Origin: Shewanella psychrophila
Lineage (GTDB): Bacteria; Pseudomonadota; Gammaproteobacteria; Enterobacterales; Shewanellaceae
NCBI RefSeq assembly: GCF_002005305.1
Contig: NZ_CP014782.1
Location: 4,092,001 to 4,156,000, forward strand
Length of the DNA: 64,000 nucleotides
Direction of reading: 5' to 3'
This document shows, one piece after another, positions 1 to 8,418 of the stretch; position 1 is the stretch's first letter, and every line of letters starts with the position of its first letter. The position numbers and the translations under genes were made by a program. The notes under the pieces were generated by a model, which had not been told where the DNA came from, ran no database searches, and saw only the letters and a list, made by a program, of their open reading frames with translations.

Positions 1-312
1 TTGATCGCACCAATCGAGTAAAGACAGAGGTAAGGGGTGGCGAGCACGCCAACCAAGCCAAAGCAGACCTTGAACGGGTAGGCTAAGAAAAAACAGGGCA
101 ATAGTGATTGCTTGGGGCAAGAAAGTCCAACCATGGATATAGACTTGACTCGTAGCAGCCAAGAGAGCAAGCACTGGCATCAAGGTCACCGCGAGCTGAG
201 TCGCCCTGATAACCCGATATTCGGGAAAGTAAAAACTAAGTTGTCTGACCATAGGCCAAGTCTTCATATATCGACGACCATCGCCCAGAGTTTTGATAAC
301 TTGAATGCTCAA
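1..312 (-). CDS. yfbV: UPF0208 membrane protein YfbV, 3' end cut by window edge
   Basis: Reading the minus strand leftward from a TTG at 310-312 gives 104 residues that run off the window edge. The N-terminal pattern VIKTLGDGRRYMKTWP followed by two hydrophobic segments (about residues 35-55 and 63-85) and a motif resembling LPVQGLLWLG is characteristic of YfbV (UPF0208), an inner-membrane protein of unknown biochemical role of about 150 residues in E. coli. In-frame stops lie just upstream, so the TTG is the only reasonable start in this frame. yfbV facing ackA-pta is the same arrangement as in E. coli, which supports the call. About 40 C-terminal residues lie outside the window. Confidence 0.88.
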   Translation of the reverse strand, partial: MSIQVIKTLGDGRRYMKTWPMVRQLSFYFPEYRVIRATQLAVTLMPVLALLAATSQVYIHGWTFLPQAITIALFFLSLPVQGLLWLGWRARHPLPLSLLDWCDQ

Positions 313-504
313 CTAAGACACCTATTTATATGGATACTGCTTTTACCATAGCACATGCTGCAATAGAGCCCCAAGGCCTTGCGATAGCTAAATCAGTAGT
401 TCCTGGCTCCGACATCGGAGCACTTCTAGCGACTTCGGCTATTATTGCCAATGAAGTCATATTGTTCAGTGATAAATAATCACAGCATTACAAAAGGTTT
501 AAAC

Positions 505-1701
505 ATGTCAAACAAACTGGTATTGGTACTTAATTGCGGTAGCTCGTCATTAAAATTTGCGGTTATCGACGCCTCTACGGGCGATGACCAGATCTCAGGT
601 CTTGCTGAATGTTTTGGACTAGAAGACTCTCGTATCAAGTGGAAAGTCAAAGGTGAGAAGCAAGCTGCCAACCTAGGCGCGTTCACTGCTCACCGTGAGG
701 CGGTAGAATATATCGTCAAGAATATCTTAAGTGCTCACCCGCAAATTGCTGAGCAAATCAAGGCTATCGGCCATCGAGTAGTACATGGCGGTGAGAAATT
801 CACTCATTCAGTCATCATAGACGAGTCAGTAGTCCAAGGCATCGAAGACTGTGCCGCCTTAGCTCCACTGCATAACCCGGCTCACTTGATAGGTATTCGT
901 GCCGCTCAATCCGCCTTCCCGGGTCTGCCTCAGGTTGCCGTGTTCGATACCGCTTTCCACCAAACCATGCCGGAGAAGGCCTTTATCTATGCCCTTCCCT
1001 ATAAGCTATATCGTGAAAACAGCATACGTCGTTATGGTATGCATGGTACCAGCCACCTGTTTGTCAGCCGTGAAGCGGCTAAGGCCATCGGCAAGAATCT
1101 TGAAGAGACCAATGTCATCTGTGCTCACTTAGGCAACGGAGCTTCGGTCACAGCCATCAAAGGCGGCAAGAGTGTCGATACGTCAATGGGACTCACCCCT
1201 CTGGAAGGCTTAGTCATGGGTACACGTTGTGGCGATATCGACCCATCCATCATACATCACCTTGTCAGCCGTCTCGGTTACACCTTAGATGAAGTAAACA
1301 ACCTGATGAACAAGCAAAGTGGTTTACTGGGGATCTCTGAACTGACCAATGATTGTCGCGGCATCGAAGAAGGCTATCAACAAGGTCATAAAGGCGCCAC
1401 CTTGGCACTGGATATCTTCTGCTATCGCTTAGCGAAATACATCGCTTCTTATACTGTGCCTCTCGGTCGTCTGGACGCCTTGGTATTCACCGGTGGCATA
1501 GGTGAAAACTCAGATCTTATCCGAGCTAAGGTGCTTGACCTGTTACAAATCTTCAACTTCGAGCTTGATGATGAACGCAATAAGGCGGCACGTTTTGGTA
1601 AGCAAGGTCAGATAACCACAGACAAGAGCCCTATCGCCTTAGTCATCCCAACCAACGAGGAGTGGGTCATCGCAGAAGATGCCATGAGCCTGCTTAAGTA
1701 A
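505..1701 (+). CDS. ackA: Acetate kinase AckA
   Basis: Acetate kinase interconverts acetyl phosphate plus ADP with acetate plus ATP in the cytoplasm. The 398-residue product has the family landmarks: N-terminal LNCGSSSLKF phosphate-binding loop, HRVVHGGEKF with Arg91, FDTAFH with the catalytic Asp148, HLGNGAS near residue 210, and FTGGIGENS near the C-terminus. Length and residue numbering match the E. coli enzyme. The reading frame stays open upstream to 445, but ATG 505 follows an AAAGG ribosome site and begins exactly where the family begins. pta follows 125 bases downstream on the same strand, so the two probably form the usual acetate operon. Confidence 0.97.
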   Translation: MSNKLVLVLNCGSSSLKFAVIDASTGDDQISGLAECFGLEDSRIKWKVKGEKQAANLGAFTAHREAVEYIVKNILSAHPQIAEQIKAIGHRVVHGGEKFTHSVIIDESVVQGIEDCAALAPLHNPAHLIGIRAAQSAFPGLPQVAVFDTAFHQTMPEKAFIYALPYKLYRENSIRRYGMHGTSHLFVSREAAKAIGKNLEETNVICAHLGNGASVTAIKGGKSVDTSMGLTPLEGLVMGTRCGDIDPSIIHHLVSRLGYTLDEVNNLMNKQSGLLGISELTNDCRGIEEGYQQGHKGATLALDIFCYRLAKYIASYTVPLGRLDALVFTGGIGENSDLIRAKVLDLLQIFNFELDDERNKAARFGKQGQITTDKSPIALVIPTNEEWVIAEDAMSLLK

Positions 1702-1826
1702 ATTAATACATGTCGGCTTGAAGCGATATTTCTGTTTCGAGCCTGCTATACAAGTCATTGAGTAAGCTAAAGTTTGGCATGAATAGATTTAACATTATGC
1801 CATTCAAGCGTCACCAAGAGGTCTTT

Positions 1827-3974
1827 ATGTCTCGCAATATTATGTTAATCCCCATAGGTACAGGTGTAGGTCTCACCTCTATCAGTTTAGGTTTAGTTCG
1901 TGCTTTTGAGCATCACGGAGTGAAAGTTCGCTTCTTCAAGCCTATCGCTCAACAGCGCCCACAAGACTCTGGTCCAGAACGTTCAACCACAGTACTGAGC
2001 AAGTCTCCAACGGTTAATCCACTCGAACCTTTCGAGATGGAACACGCTGAAAACTTAGTTCGCGGCGATAAAATCGATGTATTGATGGAGCAGATCATCG
2101 CTCGCGTCAGTGAATTTACCGATGAGACCGAGACCCTAGTCGTAGAAGGTCTGGTACAAACCCGTAATCATCCTTTCTCCGGCGACGTTAACTATGCTGT
2201 CGCTAAAGCGCTAGATGCCGATGTCATCTTCGTTGCCACCCCTGGCAACGAGAGCGCCACGGCCTTGATGAATCGTTTAGAGATAGCCCATAATTCTTGG
2301 GGCGGAAAGAAGAACAAACGCATTATAGGCGCCATAATCAATAAGATTGGTGCCCCGGTCGATGAGGAAGGACGCACACGTCCTGATCTTTCTGAAGTTT
2401 TCGATCATCAGGAAATCCAAAGACCCGATGCGGCAAACATGTTCCAACTACCGGGTAAGAGCGCACTGCGCATTTTAGGCAGCGTGCCCTATAACCTGGA
2501 TCTGGTTGCACCTCGCGCTTCCGATCTTGCCAAGCACCTTAGGGCTAAGATAATCAATGCAGGTGATATGCACACTCGTCGTCTGCGTAAAGTTACCTTC
2601 TGTGCCCGCAGTATTCCCAACATGGTCACTCACATAAAGACTGACTCCTTGCTTGTCACATCAGGCGATCGCTCAGATGTTATCGTCGCCGCTTGTCTGG
2701 CCTCGATGAATGGCATCAAGGTCGGCGCCCTACTACTCACAGGTAATTATGAGCCAGAGCCAGAGATAATGGCACTATGTGAACAAGCCTTTGAAACCGG
2801 ACTACCGGTATTTCTTATCGACAGCAATACCTGGCAGACATCGCTCAACATCCAGCGCTTCGATCACGAAGTACCAGTGGACGACGCAGTGCGCATCGAA
2901 GAGGTTCAGGAGTTCGTGGCCAGTCATATCGATCAGCATTGGATCGAGTCAGCCACCAAGAACTCTCCTCGTGAGCACCGCCTATCTCCACCAGCATTCA
3001 GATATAAGCTTACCGAGCTGGCGAGAGCTGCACGTCGTACCGTAGTGCTACCTGAAGGTAATGAGCCACGCACTATCGAGGCCGCCAGTATCTGCGCCGA
3101 ACGAGGAATCGCTAAGTGTATCCTTCTTGGTCATAGGGAAGAGATTGAACGCATTGCAAGCCAACAAGGTGTGACCTTAGGCGAAGGTGTCGAGATTATC
3201 GAGCCAGAAACTGTCCGTGAACGTTATGTGGAGCCTATGCTGGATCTACGTCGTCACAAAGGACTCACTGAAGTCGTTGCTCGTGAGCAGCTGGAAGATA
3301 ACATGGTCCTAGGCACCATGATGGTCGCCCAAAATGAAGTCGATGGTATCGTCTCTGGTGCGATTAATACTACAGCCCATACTATACGTCCTCCTTTGCA
3401 GCTGATTAAGACCGCTCCTGGCGCGAGCCTCGTCTCCTCTATCTTCTTCATGCTGATGCCGGATCAGGTATTAGTCTATGGAGATTGTGCCATCAATCCG
3501 GATCCTAATGCAGAGCAACTTGCCGATATCGCCATCCAGTCTGCAGAATCAGCTGCCGCATTCGGCATCGAACCGAGAGTCGCTATGATCAGCTATTCTA
3601 CCGGCAGCTCTGGCACTGGCTCAGATGTGGATAAAGTCCGCGAAGCGACTCGGATTGCCAAGGAGAAGCGTCCTGACCTTATCATTGACGGTCCACTGCA
3701 ATACGATGCGGCTGTTATGCCAAATGTAGCCCAGTCTAAGGCACCTAACAGCCCAGTAGCAGGTAAGGCAACGGTATTTGTATTCCCAGACCTCAATACC
3801 GGTAATACAACCTACAAGGCGGTACAGAGAAGTGCCGATCTGATCAGCATAGGTCCAATGCTTCAGGGCATGCGTAAACCGGTCAATGATCTATCTCGTG
3901 GTGCTCTTGTAGACGACATCGTCTATACCATCGCCCTGACGGCGATTCAAGCATCACAAGGTGATCAAGCTTAA
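1827..3974 (+). CDS. pta: Phosphate acetyltransferase Pta (long, three-domain form)
   Basis: Pta converts acetyl-CoA and phosphate to acetyl phosphate and CoA, the partner step of AckA. The 715-residue protein is the long form: an N-terminal P-loop-like BioD/AAA domain (start MSRNIMLIPIGTGVG), a central DRTGG domain, and the C-terminal PTA_PTB catalytic domain from about residue 390, with landmarks DCAINPDPNAEQLADIA and SYSTGSSGTGSDVDKV. ATG 1827 was chosen over an upstream in-frame start at 1758 because AGAGGT lies just upstream and the family begins at MSRNIML. A strong terminator follows at once. Confidence 0.97.
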   Translation: MSRNIMLIPIGTGVGLTSISLGLVRAFEHHGVKVRFFKPIAQQRPQDSGPERSTTVLSKSPTVNPLEPFEMEHAENLVRGDKIDVLMEQIIARVSEFTDETETLVVEGLVQTRNHPFSGDVNYAVAKALDADVIFVATPGNESATALMNRLEIAHNSWGGKKNKRIIGAIINKIGAPVDEEGRTRPDLSEVFDHQEIQRPDAANMFQLPGKSALRILGSVPYNLDLVAPRASDLAKHLRAKIINAGDMHTRRLRKVTFCARSIPNMVTHIKTDSLLVTSGDRSDVIVAACLASMNGIKVGALLLTGNYEPEPEIMALCEQAFETGLPVFLIDSNTWQTSLNIQRFDHEVPVDDAVRIEEVQEFVASHIDQHWIESATKNSPREHRLSPPAFRYKLTELARAARRTVVLPEGNEPRTIEAASICAERGIAKCILLGHREEIERIASQQGVTLGEGVEIIEPETVRERYVEPMLDLRRHKGLTEVVAREQLEDNMVLGTMMVAQNEVDGIVSGAINTTAHTIRPPLQLIKTAPGASLVSSIFFMLMPDQVLVYGDCAINPDPNAEQLADIAIQSAESAAAFGIEPRVAMISYSTGSSGTGSDVDKVREATRIAKEKRPDLIIDGPLQYDAAVMPNVAQSKAPNSPVAGKATVFVFPDLNTGNTTYKAVQRSADLISIGPMLQGMRKPVNDLSRGALVDDIVYTIALTAIQASQGDQA

Positions 3975-4002
3975 ATCAAGTCTATCGACTAAGGTTTAAA
4001 AC

Positions 4003-4039
4003 AAAAAACCTCTCTAGCCTGTGGCTCGAGAGGTTTTTT
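4003..4039 (+). terminator. Rho-independent terminator after ackA-pta
   Basis: A 12-bp stem (arms 4003-4014 and 4028-4039, AAAAAACCTCTC and its complement) ends in a T run. A second AGCC/GGCT stem closes the loop. It lies 28 bases after the pta stop codon. Confidence 0.88.
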
Positions 4040-4172
4040 TAGATAAGGAGATAAATAAAGCCAATCAGATACCGAAAAATCATTCGAAACGGCAATATGT
4101 CACTTTTTAACCAGCACTTTAAGTCCATATTAAACATAGACTTAAAAGTTATGCATCTAGTCTTCAACACAC

Positions 4173-4195
4173 TTGTCCACAGATTCTGTGGATAA
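4173..4195. promoter_or_regulatory. Inverted pair of DnaA-box-like sequences
   Basis: TTGTCCACA at 4173-4181 (one mismatch to TTATCCACA) and TGTGGATAA at 4187-4195 (a perfect DnaA box on the minus strand) face each other across five bases. They lie in the 300-base AT-rich gap between the pta terminator and a lipoprotein gene. The same bases form a TCCACAG/CTGTGGA hairpin without a T run, so an RNA structure is an alternative. The rest of 4041-4340 shows no gene. Confidence 0.4.
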
Positions 4196-4340
4196 CCAGT
4201 AAAAGTTATTCATTCAGATATGACGGAATAACGCTTCTCTGTCAAGAATTAAAATAGTGATTTAAGCAACAGCCTTGCCTTGCAGCAGCAGAATAGCGAT
4301 ACTGGCTAAAACTATACTCGAGCCATAAAAATTGACCTAT

Positions 4341-4763
4341 ATGAAAGTTATCGCCCTACTTAGTCTCCTTTTTCTTGCCGGCTGCAGTCAAGATAGCGCG
4401 CCGACCCGAACACCTGAACAGGTTTCTCTCGGCTTCTTTCACGCCATCTATGTGGAGCGAGATGTTAACAAGGCCAAGCAATTTGTTAGTGACCCCATGA
4501 AAGAGGTCCTCAGCCACTACTACATTGCTTCGGCGGTACAGAGACACGTCCTCAACCTATCCATGACTGAAGTCACCATGGAGATCGAAGAGATAGATAT
4601 CGACTTCTTCAGAAAGTTCACCGACGACGTTACCGTTATCGTGAAGATGCAAGGGCTTAAAGGAGGAAGAACCTGGATAGACGATAGAACCATTCGACTA
4701 CACAAGATCGGCTCAAAATGGGAAATTATTGAAGTCTTACCTGAGAAAGGCAATCTGAACTAG
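4341..4763 (+). CDS. Small lipoprotein, NTF2-like/DUF4878-type fold suspected
   Basis: The 140-residue product starts with a hydrophobic signal ending in the lipobox LAGC (Cys16), so it should be lipidated and anchored in the envelope. The body resembles small NTF2/lumazine-binding-like proteins: a helix near EQVSLGFFHAIYVERD, then alternating strands ending in WEIIEVLPEKG. That assignment is by pattern only. ATG 4341 is preferred to a TTG nine bases upstream because it begins the signal peptide directly. The gene stands alone between two terminators. Its function is not known. Confidence 0.75.
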   Translation: MKVIALLSLLFLAGCSQDSAPTRTPEQVSLGFFHAIYVERDVNKAKQFVSDPMKEVLSHYYIASAVQRHVLNLSMTEVTMEIEEIDIDFFRKFTDDVTVIVKMQGLKGGRTWIDDRTIRLHKIGSKWEIIEVLPEKGNLN

Positions 4764-4787
4764 AAGATTGAGCAGAAAACCAGACAA

Positions 4788-4816
4788 AAAAATAGCAAGC
4801 TAAGCTTGCTATTTTT
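4788..4816 (+). terminator. Rho-independent terminator after the lipoprotein gene
   Basis: The near-perfect inverted repeat AATAGCAAGCT / AGCTTGCTATT at 4791-4813 is preceded by an A run and followed by T residues, so it could work in both directions. It also faces the small minus-strand gene at 4861-4959. Confidence 0.85.
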
Positions 4817-4860
4817 ATTCCAGCGAACGCTAGATTAACTCTCGAATTGAGGATTGTTCC

Positions 4861-4959
4861 TTAATCCAAAAACGCATCTTCATCCTTCTCTACGGGTAAA
4901 GACTCCATCACTTCATCTTGTACTTGGTAGTATGCGCTTTCGTATTCTTGAACTTCCAT
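4861..4959 (-). CDS. Possible 32-residue acidic small protein
   Basis: This minus-strand frame encodes 32 residues starting MEVQEYESAYYQVQDEV and ending EKDEDAFLD, strongly acidic with three Tyr near the N-terminus. GGAG lies five bases before the ATG, an ideal ribosome site, and the frame ends beside a terminator that could work leftward. No signal peptide or membrane segment is visible and I do not recognise a family. The good start context makes it more likely than chance, but nothing else supports translation. Confidence 0.5.
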   Translation of the reverse strand: MEVQEYESAYYQVQDEVMESLPVEKDEDAFLD

Positions 4960-5170
4960 AACAACTCCGGATCCAGTTTGTAAGGTCTGAGGCATGTCAT
5001 TACTTTGATGACATTTTGCCATGATAGGAAGTGGCAGATGCTCTACTTACTTCTTGACTTAATTATATCAGGCATCCACCAGCAATTACATAAAACTTTC
5101 AGTTTAGTTTCATTCGAAAGCCTAATTTAGTGACAAACTCGCTAAAACCAATCAAAAAACGTTATATGAG

Positions 5171-5185
5171 GTGAAAGACTTTCAC
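5171..5185. promoter_or_regulatory. 15-bp palindrome, possible operator
   Basis: GTGAAAG-A-CTTTCAC is a perfect inverted repeat in the AT-rich gap about 135 bases upstream of the small gene at 5322. It has no T run and a one-base centre, so it looks more like a protein-binding site than a terminator. No known regulator can be assigned. Confidence 0.3.
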
Positions 5186-5321
5186 GTCATTATACGTTTG
5201 AGACCTAAGAGAGAGGTTTTTACAGCCAAAAAATCTAGGGTTCAATCCTCGAAGTGCTATCAATTAAAGATACCTATAAATATTTATGGGAACGTCGTTG
5301 AGTTTTATGGAGGGCGATAAG

Positions 5322-5546
5322 ATGAATGCGCTTGTTGAATTTGAAGCTGGAAGACTCGTTGACCTGTTTGGTCAAGGTGACACGCTCAACATATTCATGT
5401 TTATGGACATGATGAATATGCCAATTGATGTCCAGGACAGACTCTTCTCTGAGATATCCGCCTTAAAATACATAGATAAAGCCAAAGTAGAACATATCAT
5501 CGAATCTCATGGTCAATCTACAATACATGAACGACTCAGCTATTGA
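5322..5546 (+). CDS. Conserved-looking small hypothetical protein
   Basis: ATG 5322 has a strong GGAGGG site seven bases upstream and opens a 74-residue frame. Upstream in-frame ATGs at 5286 and 5307 lack such a site. The product is acidic and Met-rich (FMFMDMMNMP near residues 25-34), with no signal peptide or clear membrane segment. I do not recognise a family. It is preceded by a 15-bp palindrome and stands alone, with the next gene on the opposite strand. Confidence 0.6.
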   Translation: MNALVEFEAGRLVDLFGQGDTLNIFMFMDMMNMPIDVQDRLFSEISALKYIDKAKVEHIIESHGQSTIHERLSY

Positions 5547-5591
5547 TGTTTAGCCTCGAGTCGTTAGTTTTCGGACACCTGCTATTCTTCT

Positions 5592-5635
5592 AGAAAAATC
5601 ACACACCAGTTCTAAATTCAACTTGGTGTGTGATT
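5592..5635 (-). terminator. Terminator for the methyltransferase gene
   Basis: A 12-bp stem (AATCACACACCA at 5597-5608 with its complement at 5624-5635) is followed on the minus strand by a run of five T. It sits 12 bases beyond the stop of the minus-strand methyltransferase gene. The plus-strand side lacks a T run. Confidence 0.75.
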
Positions 5636-5646
5636 CCCTATGCGAT

Positions 5647-6561
5647 TTACCCGTTTTTACGCCTATATTTGAGCACCTTCAGCGCTTTATCTATACTAAT
5701 GTCTGCAAAAATGCCTGGATTCGCCAGCAGCTCAACAAATTCTAAACTTGGGCTAAACTCTTCAACTTGATTCTTCAAAAAGTCGATACTCAACTCCGGC
5801 GCATTTAGACACAATAATACTTCACCATCGGACGTTAATAATTCAGGCAAACGTTTCAACAGTCTCGAGTAATCCTTAGTCGCGACAAAACTGCCTTTCT
5901 GGTTACTTGGTGGATCGGCAATGATCATCTCGTAAGGACCAAGTTTGGTTAACTTACCCCAAGACTTAAAAATATCATGGCCGAAAAAGCGTGCACCAAC
6001 CGAAAATCCATTGAGGAGATGATTCTGCTTGCCAATCGATAATGCTCCCTTGCTCATATCGATATTAACGACACTGTCACAACCACCTTGCAGTGCGGCC
6101 ACTGAAAATGCACAGGTATATGAGAAGAGGTTGAGTACTTTTTTCCCTTGGGCATGTTCCCTCACCCATTGGCGGCCATTTTTCATATCGAGAAACAGTC
6201 CATGATTCTGCCCTTTTAACAGGTGAACATGGTATTTAGCGCCATTTTCGACAACAGTATGCTTCTCAGGAACATCCCCCTCTATCAAATCGGTTTGTGT
6301 ACACCCACCGCTGCGATACTGATAAACAAGGTTTAGCGCTTCGCAGCCTTTAAGGGCATGCCACCTCTGTTTAATCAATTCAACTGTTACATCTAAGGAA
6401 TCAGACTCTAAGGGCTTAAAACTCGTTAACAGCAGTACAGGCGGATACCAATCCAGACAGATGTGTTCAGCTCCCGGATATAAGCCACCTCGACCATGAA
6501 ACAGGCGATTAACCTCCTCCCCCAGAGTCATCTTATTTAATTCATCAAAAAATAATTGCAT
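5647..6561 (-). CDS. SAM-dependent methyltransferase, RlmI/RlmK-like (COG1092 type)
   Basis: The 304-residue protein has a Rossmann methyltransferase core: KVLNLFSYTCAFSVAALQGG (SAM-binding motif I), VVNIDMSKGAL, and the catalytic-type motif IADPPS. This order and wording match the RlmI/RlmK group of 23S rRNA cytosine/guanine methyltransferases. It is shorter than E. coli RlmI (396 residues) and I see no N-terminal PUA domain, so the substrate is uncertain. ATG 6561 is preferred; a GTG three codons upstream (6570) is possible. It stands between its own terminator and that of the next gene, so it is probably monocistronic. Confidence 0.85.
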   Translation of the reverse strand: MQLFFDELNKMTLGEEVNRLFHGRGGLYPGAEHICLDWYPPVLLLTSFKPLESDSLDVTVELIKQRWHALKGCEALNLVYQYRSGGCTQTDLIEGDVPEKHTVVENGAKYHVHLLKGQNHGLFLDMKNGRQWVREHAQGKKVLNLFSYTCAFSVAALQGGCDSVVNIDMSKGALSIGKQNHLLNGFSVGARFFGHDIFKSWGKLTKLGPYEMIIADPPSNQKGSFVATKDYSRLLKRLPELLTSDGEVLLCLNAPELSIDFLKNQVEEFSPSLEFVELLANPGIFADISIDKALKVLKYRRKNG

Positions 6562-6593
6562 TTCACTCACTTGTCGAAATTTATTTCTCTATA

Positions 6594-6625
6594 AAACAAC
6601 AAAGCCACGTATAGGTGGCTTTGTT
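6594..6625 (-). terminator. Terminator after the AI-2E-family permease gene
   Basis: Arms AACAAAGCCAC (6598-6608) and GTGGCTTTGTT (6615-6625) form an 11-bp stem, followed on the minus strand by TTTTAT. It lies 22 bases beyond the permease stop codon. Confidence 0.78.
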
Positions 6626-6646
6626 AGTACTCGAGTCTCGCCGGTA

Positions 6647-7726
6647 TTAAACGGTCTGAGACATATCTTCTTTCTCGTTATCGCTAGGCTTAATCTCATC
6701 AACATCATCGGCCAACAATATCGCTAGCCATCTTCCTCCCTGACTCGACTCTAGGGCGATTTTTACAATCATGGTCAAGGGTACCGATAATAACATGCCT
6801 ACCGAACCTAATAACCAGCCCCAAAAAATTAATGACAAGAAAACGACCAAGGTAGAAAGGCCTAAACCTTTGCCCATATATCTAGGTTCTACTGCGTTCC
6901 CCATGACCATATTCGTGCCTAAATAGAGCAGAGCGGTGGCGCCCGCTGCTGCAGGGCCGAGTTGAATAAATGCTAATAACACAGAAGGAATGGCGGCGAT
7001 AATTGAACCTATATTGGGAATGTAATTAAACAGGAAGGCAATGACTCCCCATAAAAGCGCATAATCCACCCCGATAATTGCCAGGCCAAAACCAACAATC
7101 ACACCTGTCGCTAGGCTCACCAGTGTCTTAATCACCATGTACTGATTGACCGAGTGCAAAAACTTATCTATCTGCTGCATTCTCATCTCTGGATCATCCA
7201 GAGCAAAATGTAGCTTCTTAGGTAAAGTCTGAGACTCAAACAGCATAAACACCACAGTAAGAATGATTAAAAACAGATTAGCCATCACGCCACCGACACC
7301 CGTGAGCATATTGGTGGTCATGGAGAGCGCGATACCTGGATCGAAATAAGCCAAGATCTGTTCTTTAGTGATGATGATATTGAATGTCTGTAGCTTTTGA
7401 ACAATCCAACCAAACTGCTCCACAAGCTGATCTCGGTAGTGAGGTAACTGATTAGAAAACTCGTTGATAGAGCTACCGACTATTTGCGCTAACCACAGCC
7501 CCATCATGACAATAAACACCATCAAGAGGAGAACGGCCAAAGATCTGGGCACTTTAAATCGTGTCATTCCGGTGATAACCGGATTACAGATCACGGCGAT
7601 GAATGCCGAAAGCACAAATGGTACAACAATAGGGCTTGCCGCCTTAATTCCGGCTAAGATCACGACGATAAATGCCATGATCGCGAACCCTTTATATGCA
7701 ACTGATTGGGTATCAATTCTTGGCAT
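6647..7726 (-). CDS. AI-2E family transporter (PerM/TqsA-like integral membrane protein)
   Basis: The 359-residue product has about eight hydrophobic segments: a pair at residues 15-70, one near 145-165, a cluster between 200 and 255, and long C-terminal segments around 265-335. This is the layout of the AI-2E/PerM/TqsA exporter family. The family's signature region is visible in FLFNYIPNIGSIIAAIPSVLLAFIQLG-type sequence near residues 232-258. Characterised members export autoinducer-2 or act as Na+/H+ antiporters, so the substrate cannot be read from sequence. The C-terminal tail is acidic and cytoplasmic. A spaced AAGGA precedes the start. Confidence 0.9.
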   Translation of the reverse strand: MPRIDTQSVAYKGFAIMAFIVVILAGIKAASPIVVPFVLSAFIAVICNPVITGMTRFKVPRSLAVLLLMVFIVMMGLWLAQIVGSSINEFSNQLPHYRDQLVEQFGWIVQKLQTFNIIITKEQILAYFDPGIALSMTTNMLTGVGGVMANLFLIILTVVFMLFESQTLPKKLHFALDDPEMRMQQIDKFLHSVNQYMVIKTLVSLATGVIVGFGLAIIGVDYALLWGVIAFLFNYIPNIGSIIAAIPSVLLAFIQLGPAAAGATALLYLGTNMVMGNAVEPRYMGKGLGLSTLVVFLSLIFWGWLLGSVGMLLSVPLTMIVKIALESSQGGRWLAILLADDVDEIKPSDNEKEDMSQTV

Positions 7727-7821
7727 ATGAATTTAATCCTTCATGATTAACTAATAGATTGATAGGCTTAATAATAGATAACTCTTAATAAAAATAATTT
7801 TAGCATGGAGCAATGACTAGT

Positions 7822-8196
7822 ATGAAACCAGAAATCGCCATCATCCGCATTAAAAATCTACGACTTAGGACGTTTATCGGTATCAAGGATGACGAAATCC
7901 AAAACAAACAAGATATCTTAATCAATGCTGAAATCCATTACTGTGCTAATAAGGCTCGCAACAGTGATAATATGGAAGACGCGCTGAATTATCGCACAAT
8001 CACCAAAAAAATCATTGAATTAGTTGAACATAATCGATTTAATTTATTAGAGAACCTTACGAGTCAGGTGCTCAACATCGCCAGCGATCACTCTTGGGTC
8101 GATTTTGCAAATGTCGAAATAGACAAGCCTCACGCCCTTCGCTTCGCAGATTCAGTGTCTCTCTCCCTCTGTTACAGTAAAAATAACAAGATCTAG
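7822..8196 (+). CDS. folX: Dihydroneopterin triphosphate 2'-epimerase FolX
   Basis: FolX epimerises dihydroneopterin triphosphate to the monapterin form in tetrahydromonapterin synthesis. The sequence contains IIRIKNLRLRTFIGI, ALNYRT, NRFNLLE and EIDKPHALRFADSVS, which align nearly residue for residue with E. coli FolX and separate it from FolB. The length of 124 residues fits. GGAG sits 11 bases before ATG 7822 and only two before ATG 7813, so 7822 is preferred with some doubt. yfcH follows, the same pairing as in E. coli downstream of ackA-pta, but with an intervening terminator. Confidence 0.93.
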   Translation: MKPEIAIIRIKNLRLRTFIGIKDDEIQNKQDILINAEIHYCANKARNSDNMEDALNYRTITKKIIELVEHNRFNLLENLTSQVLNIASDHSWVDFANVEIDKPHALRFADSVSLSLCYSKNNKI

Positions 8197-8251
8197 CATC
8201 AAGAGTGATACTAACCTGATGATTGGGACCAGTTTATCCCATATTGATGAA

Positions 8252-8277
8252 CAAGAACCTGACATCTCAGGTTCTTG
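8252..8277 (+). terminator. Hairpin between folX and yfcH
   Basis: A perfect 11-bp stem (CAAGAACCTGA at 8252-8262 with its complement at 8267-8277) has a four-base loop and is followed by ATTTC, a weak T run. It probably separates folX transcription from yfcH, at least partly. Confidence 0.7.
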
Positions 8278-8418
8278 ATTTCATCCCCAACATACTGTCA
8301 CGTCAGAGTTTACACAGATTATCCAGCCCTCTGGCTGAACAAAGCCTGAGTTAAGCAAAACAAATCACTCTGCTACAATAGAAACTATGACTAATTTCAT
8401 CCTTAGAAAAGCTGAATC

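Noticed and set aside
112..351. 79-codon plus-strand frame at the left end
   Set aside because: It is the reverse of yfbV, which matches a known family on the minus strand.
471..488. GTGAT and ATCAC half-sites near the ackA start, resembling CRP or FNR sites
   Set aside because: The spacing is one base too long for either regulator's consensus, so I do not call it.
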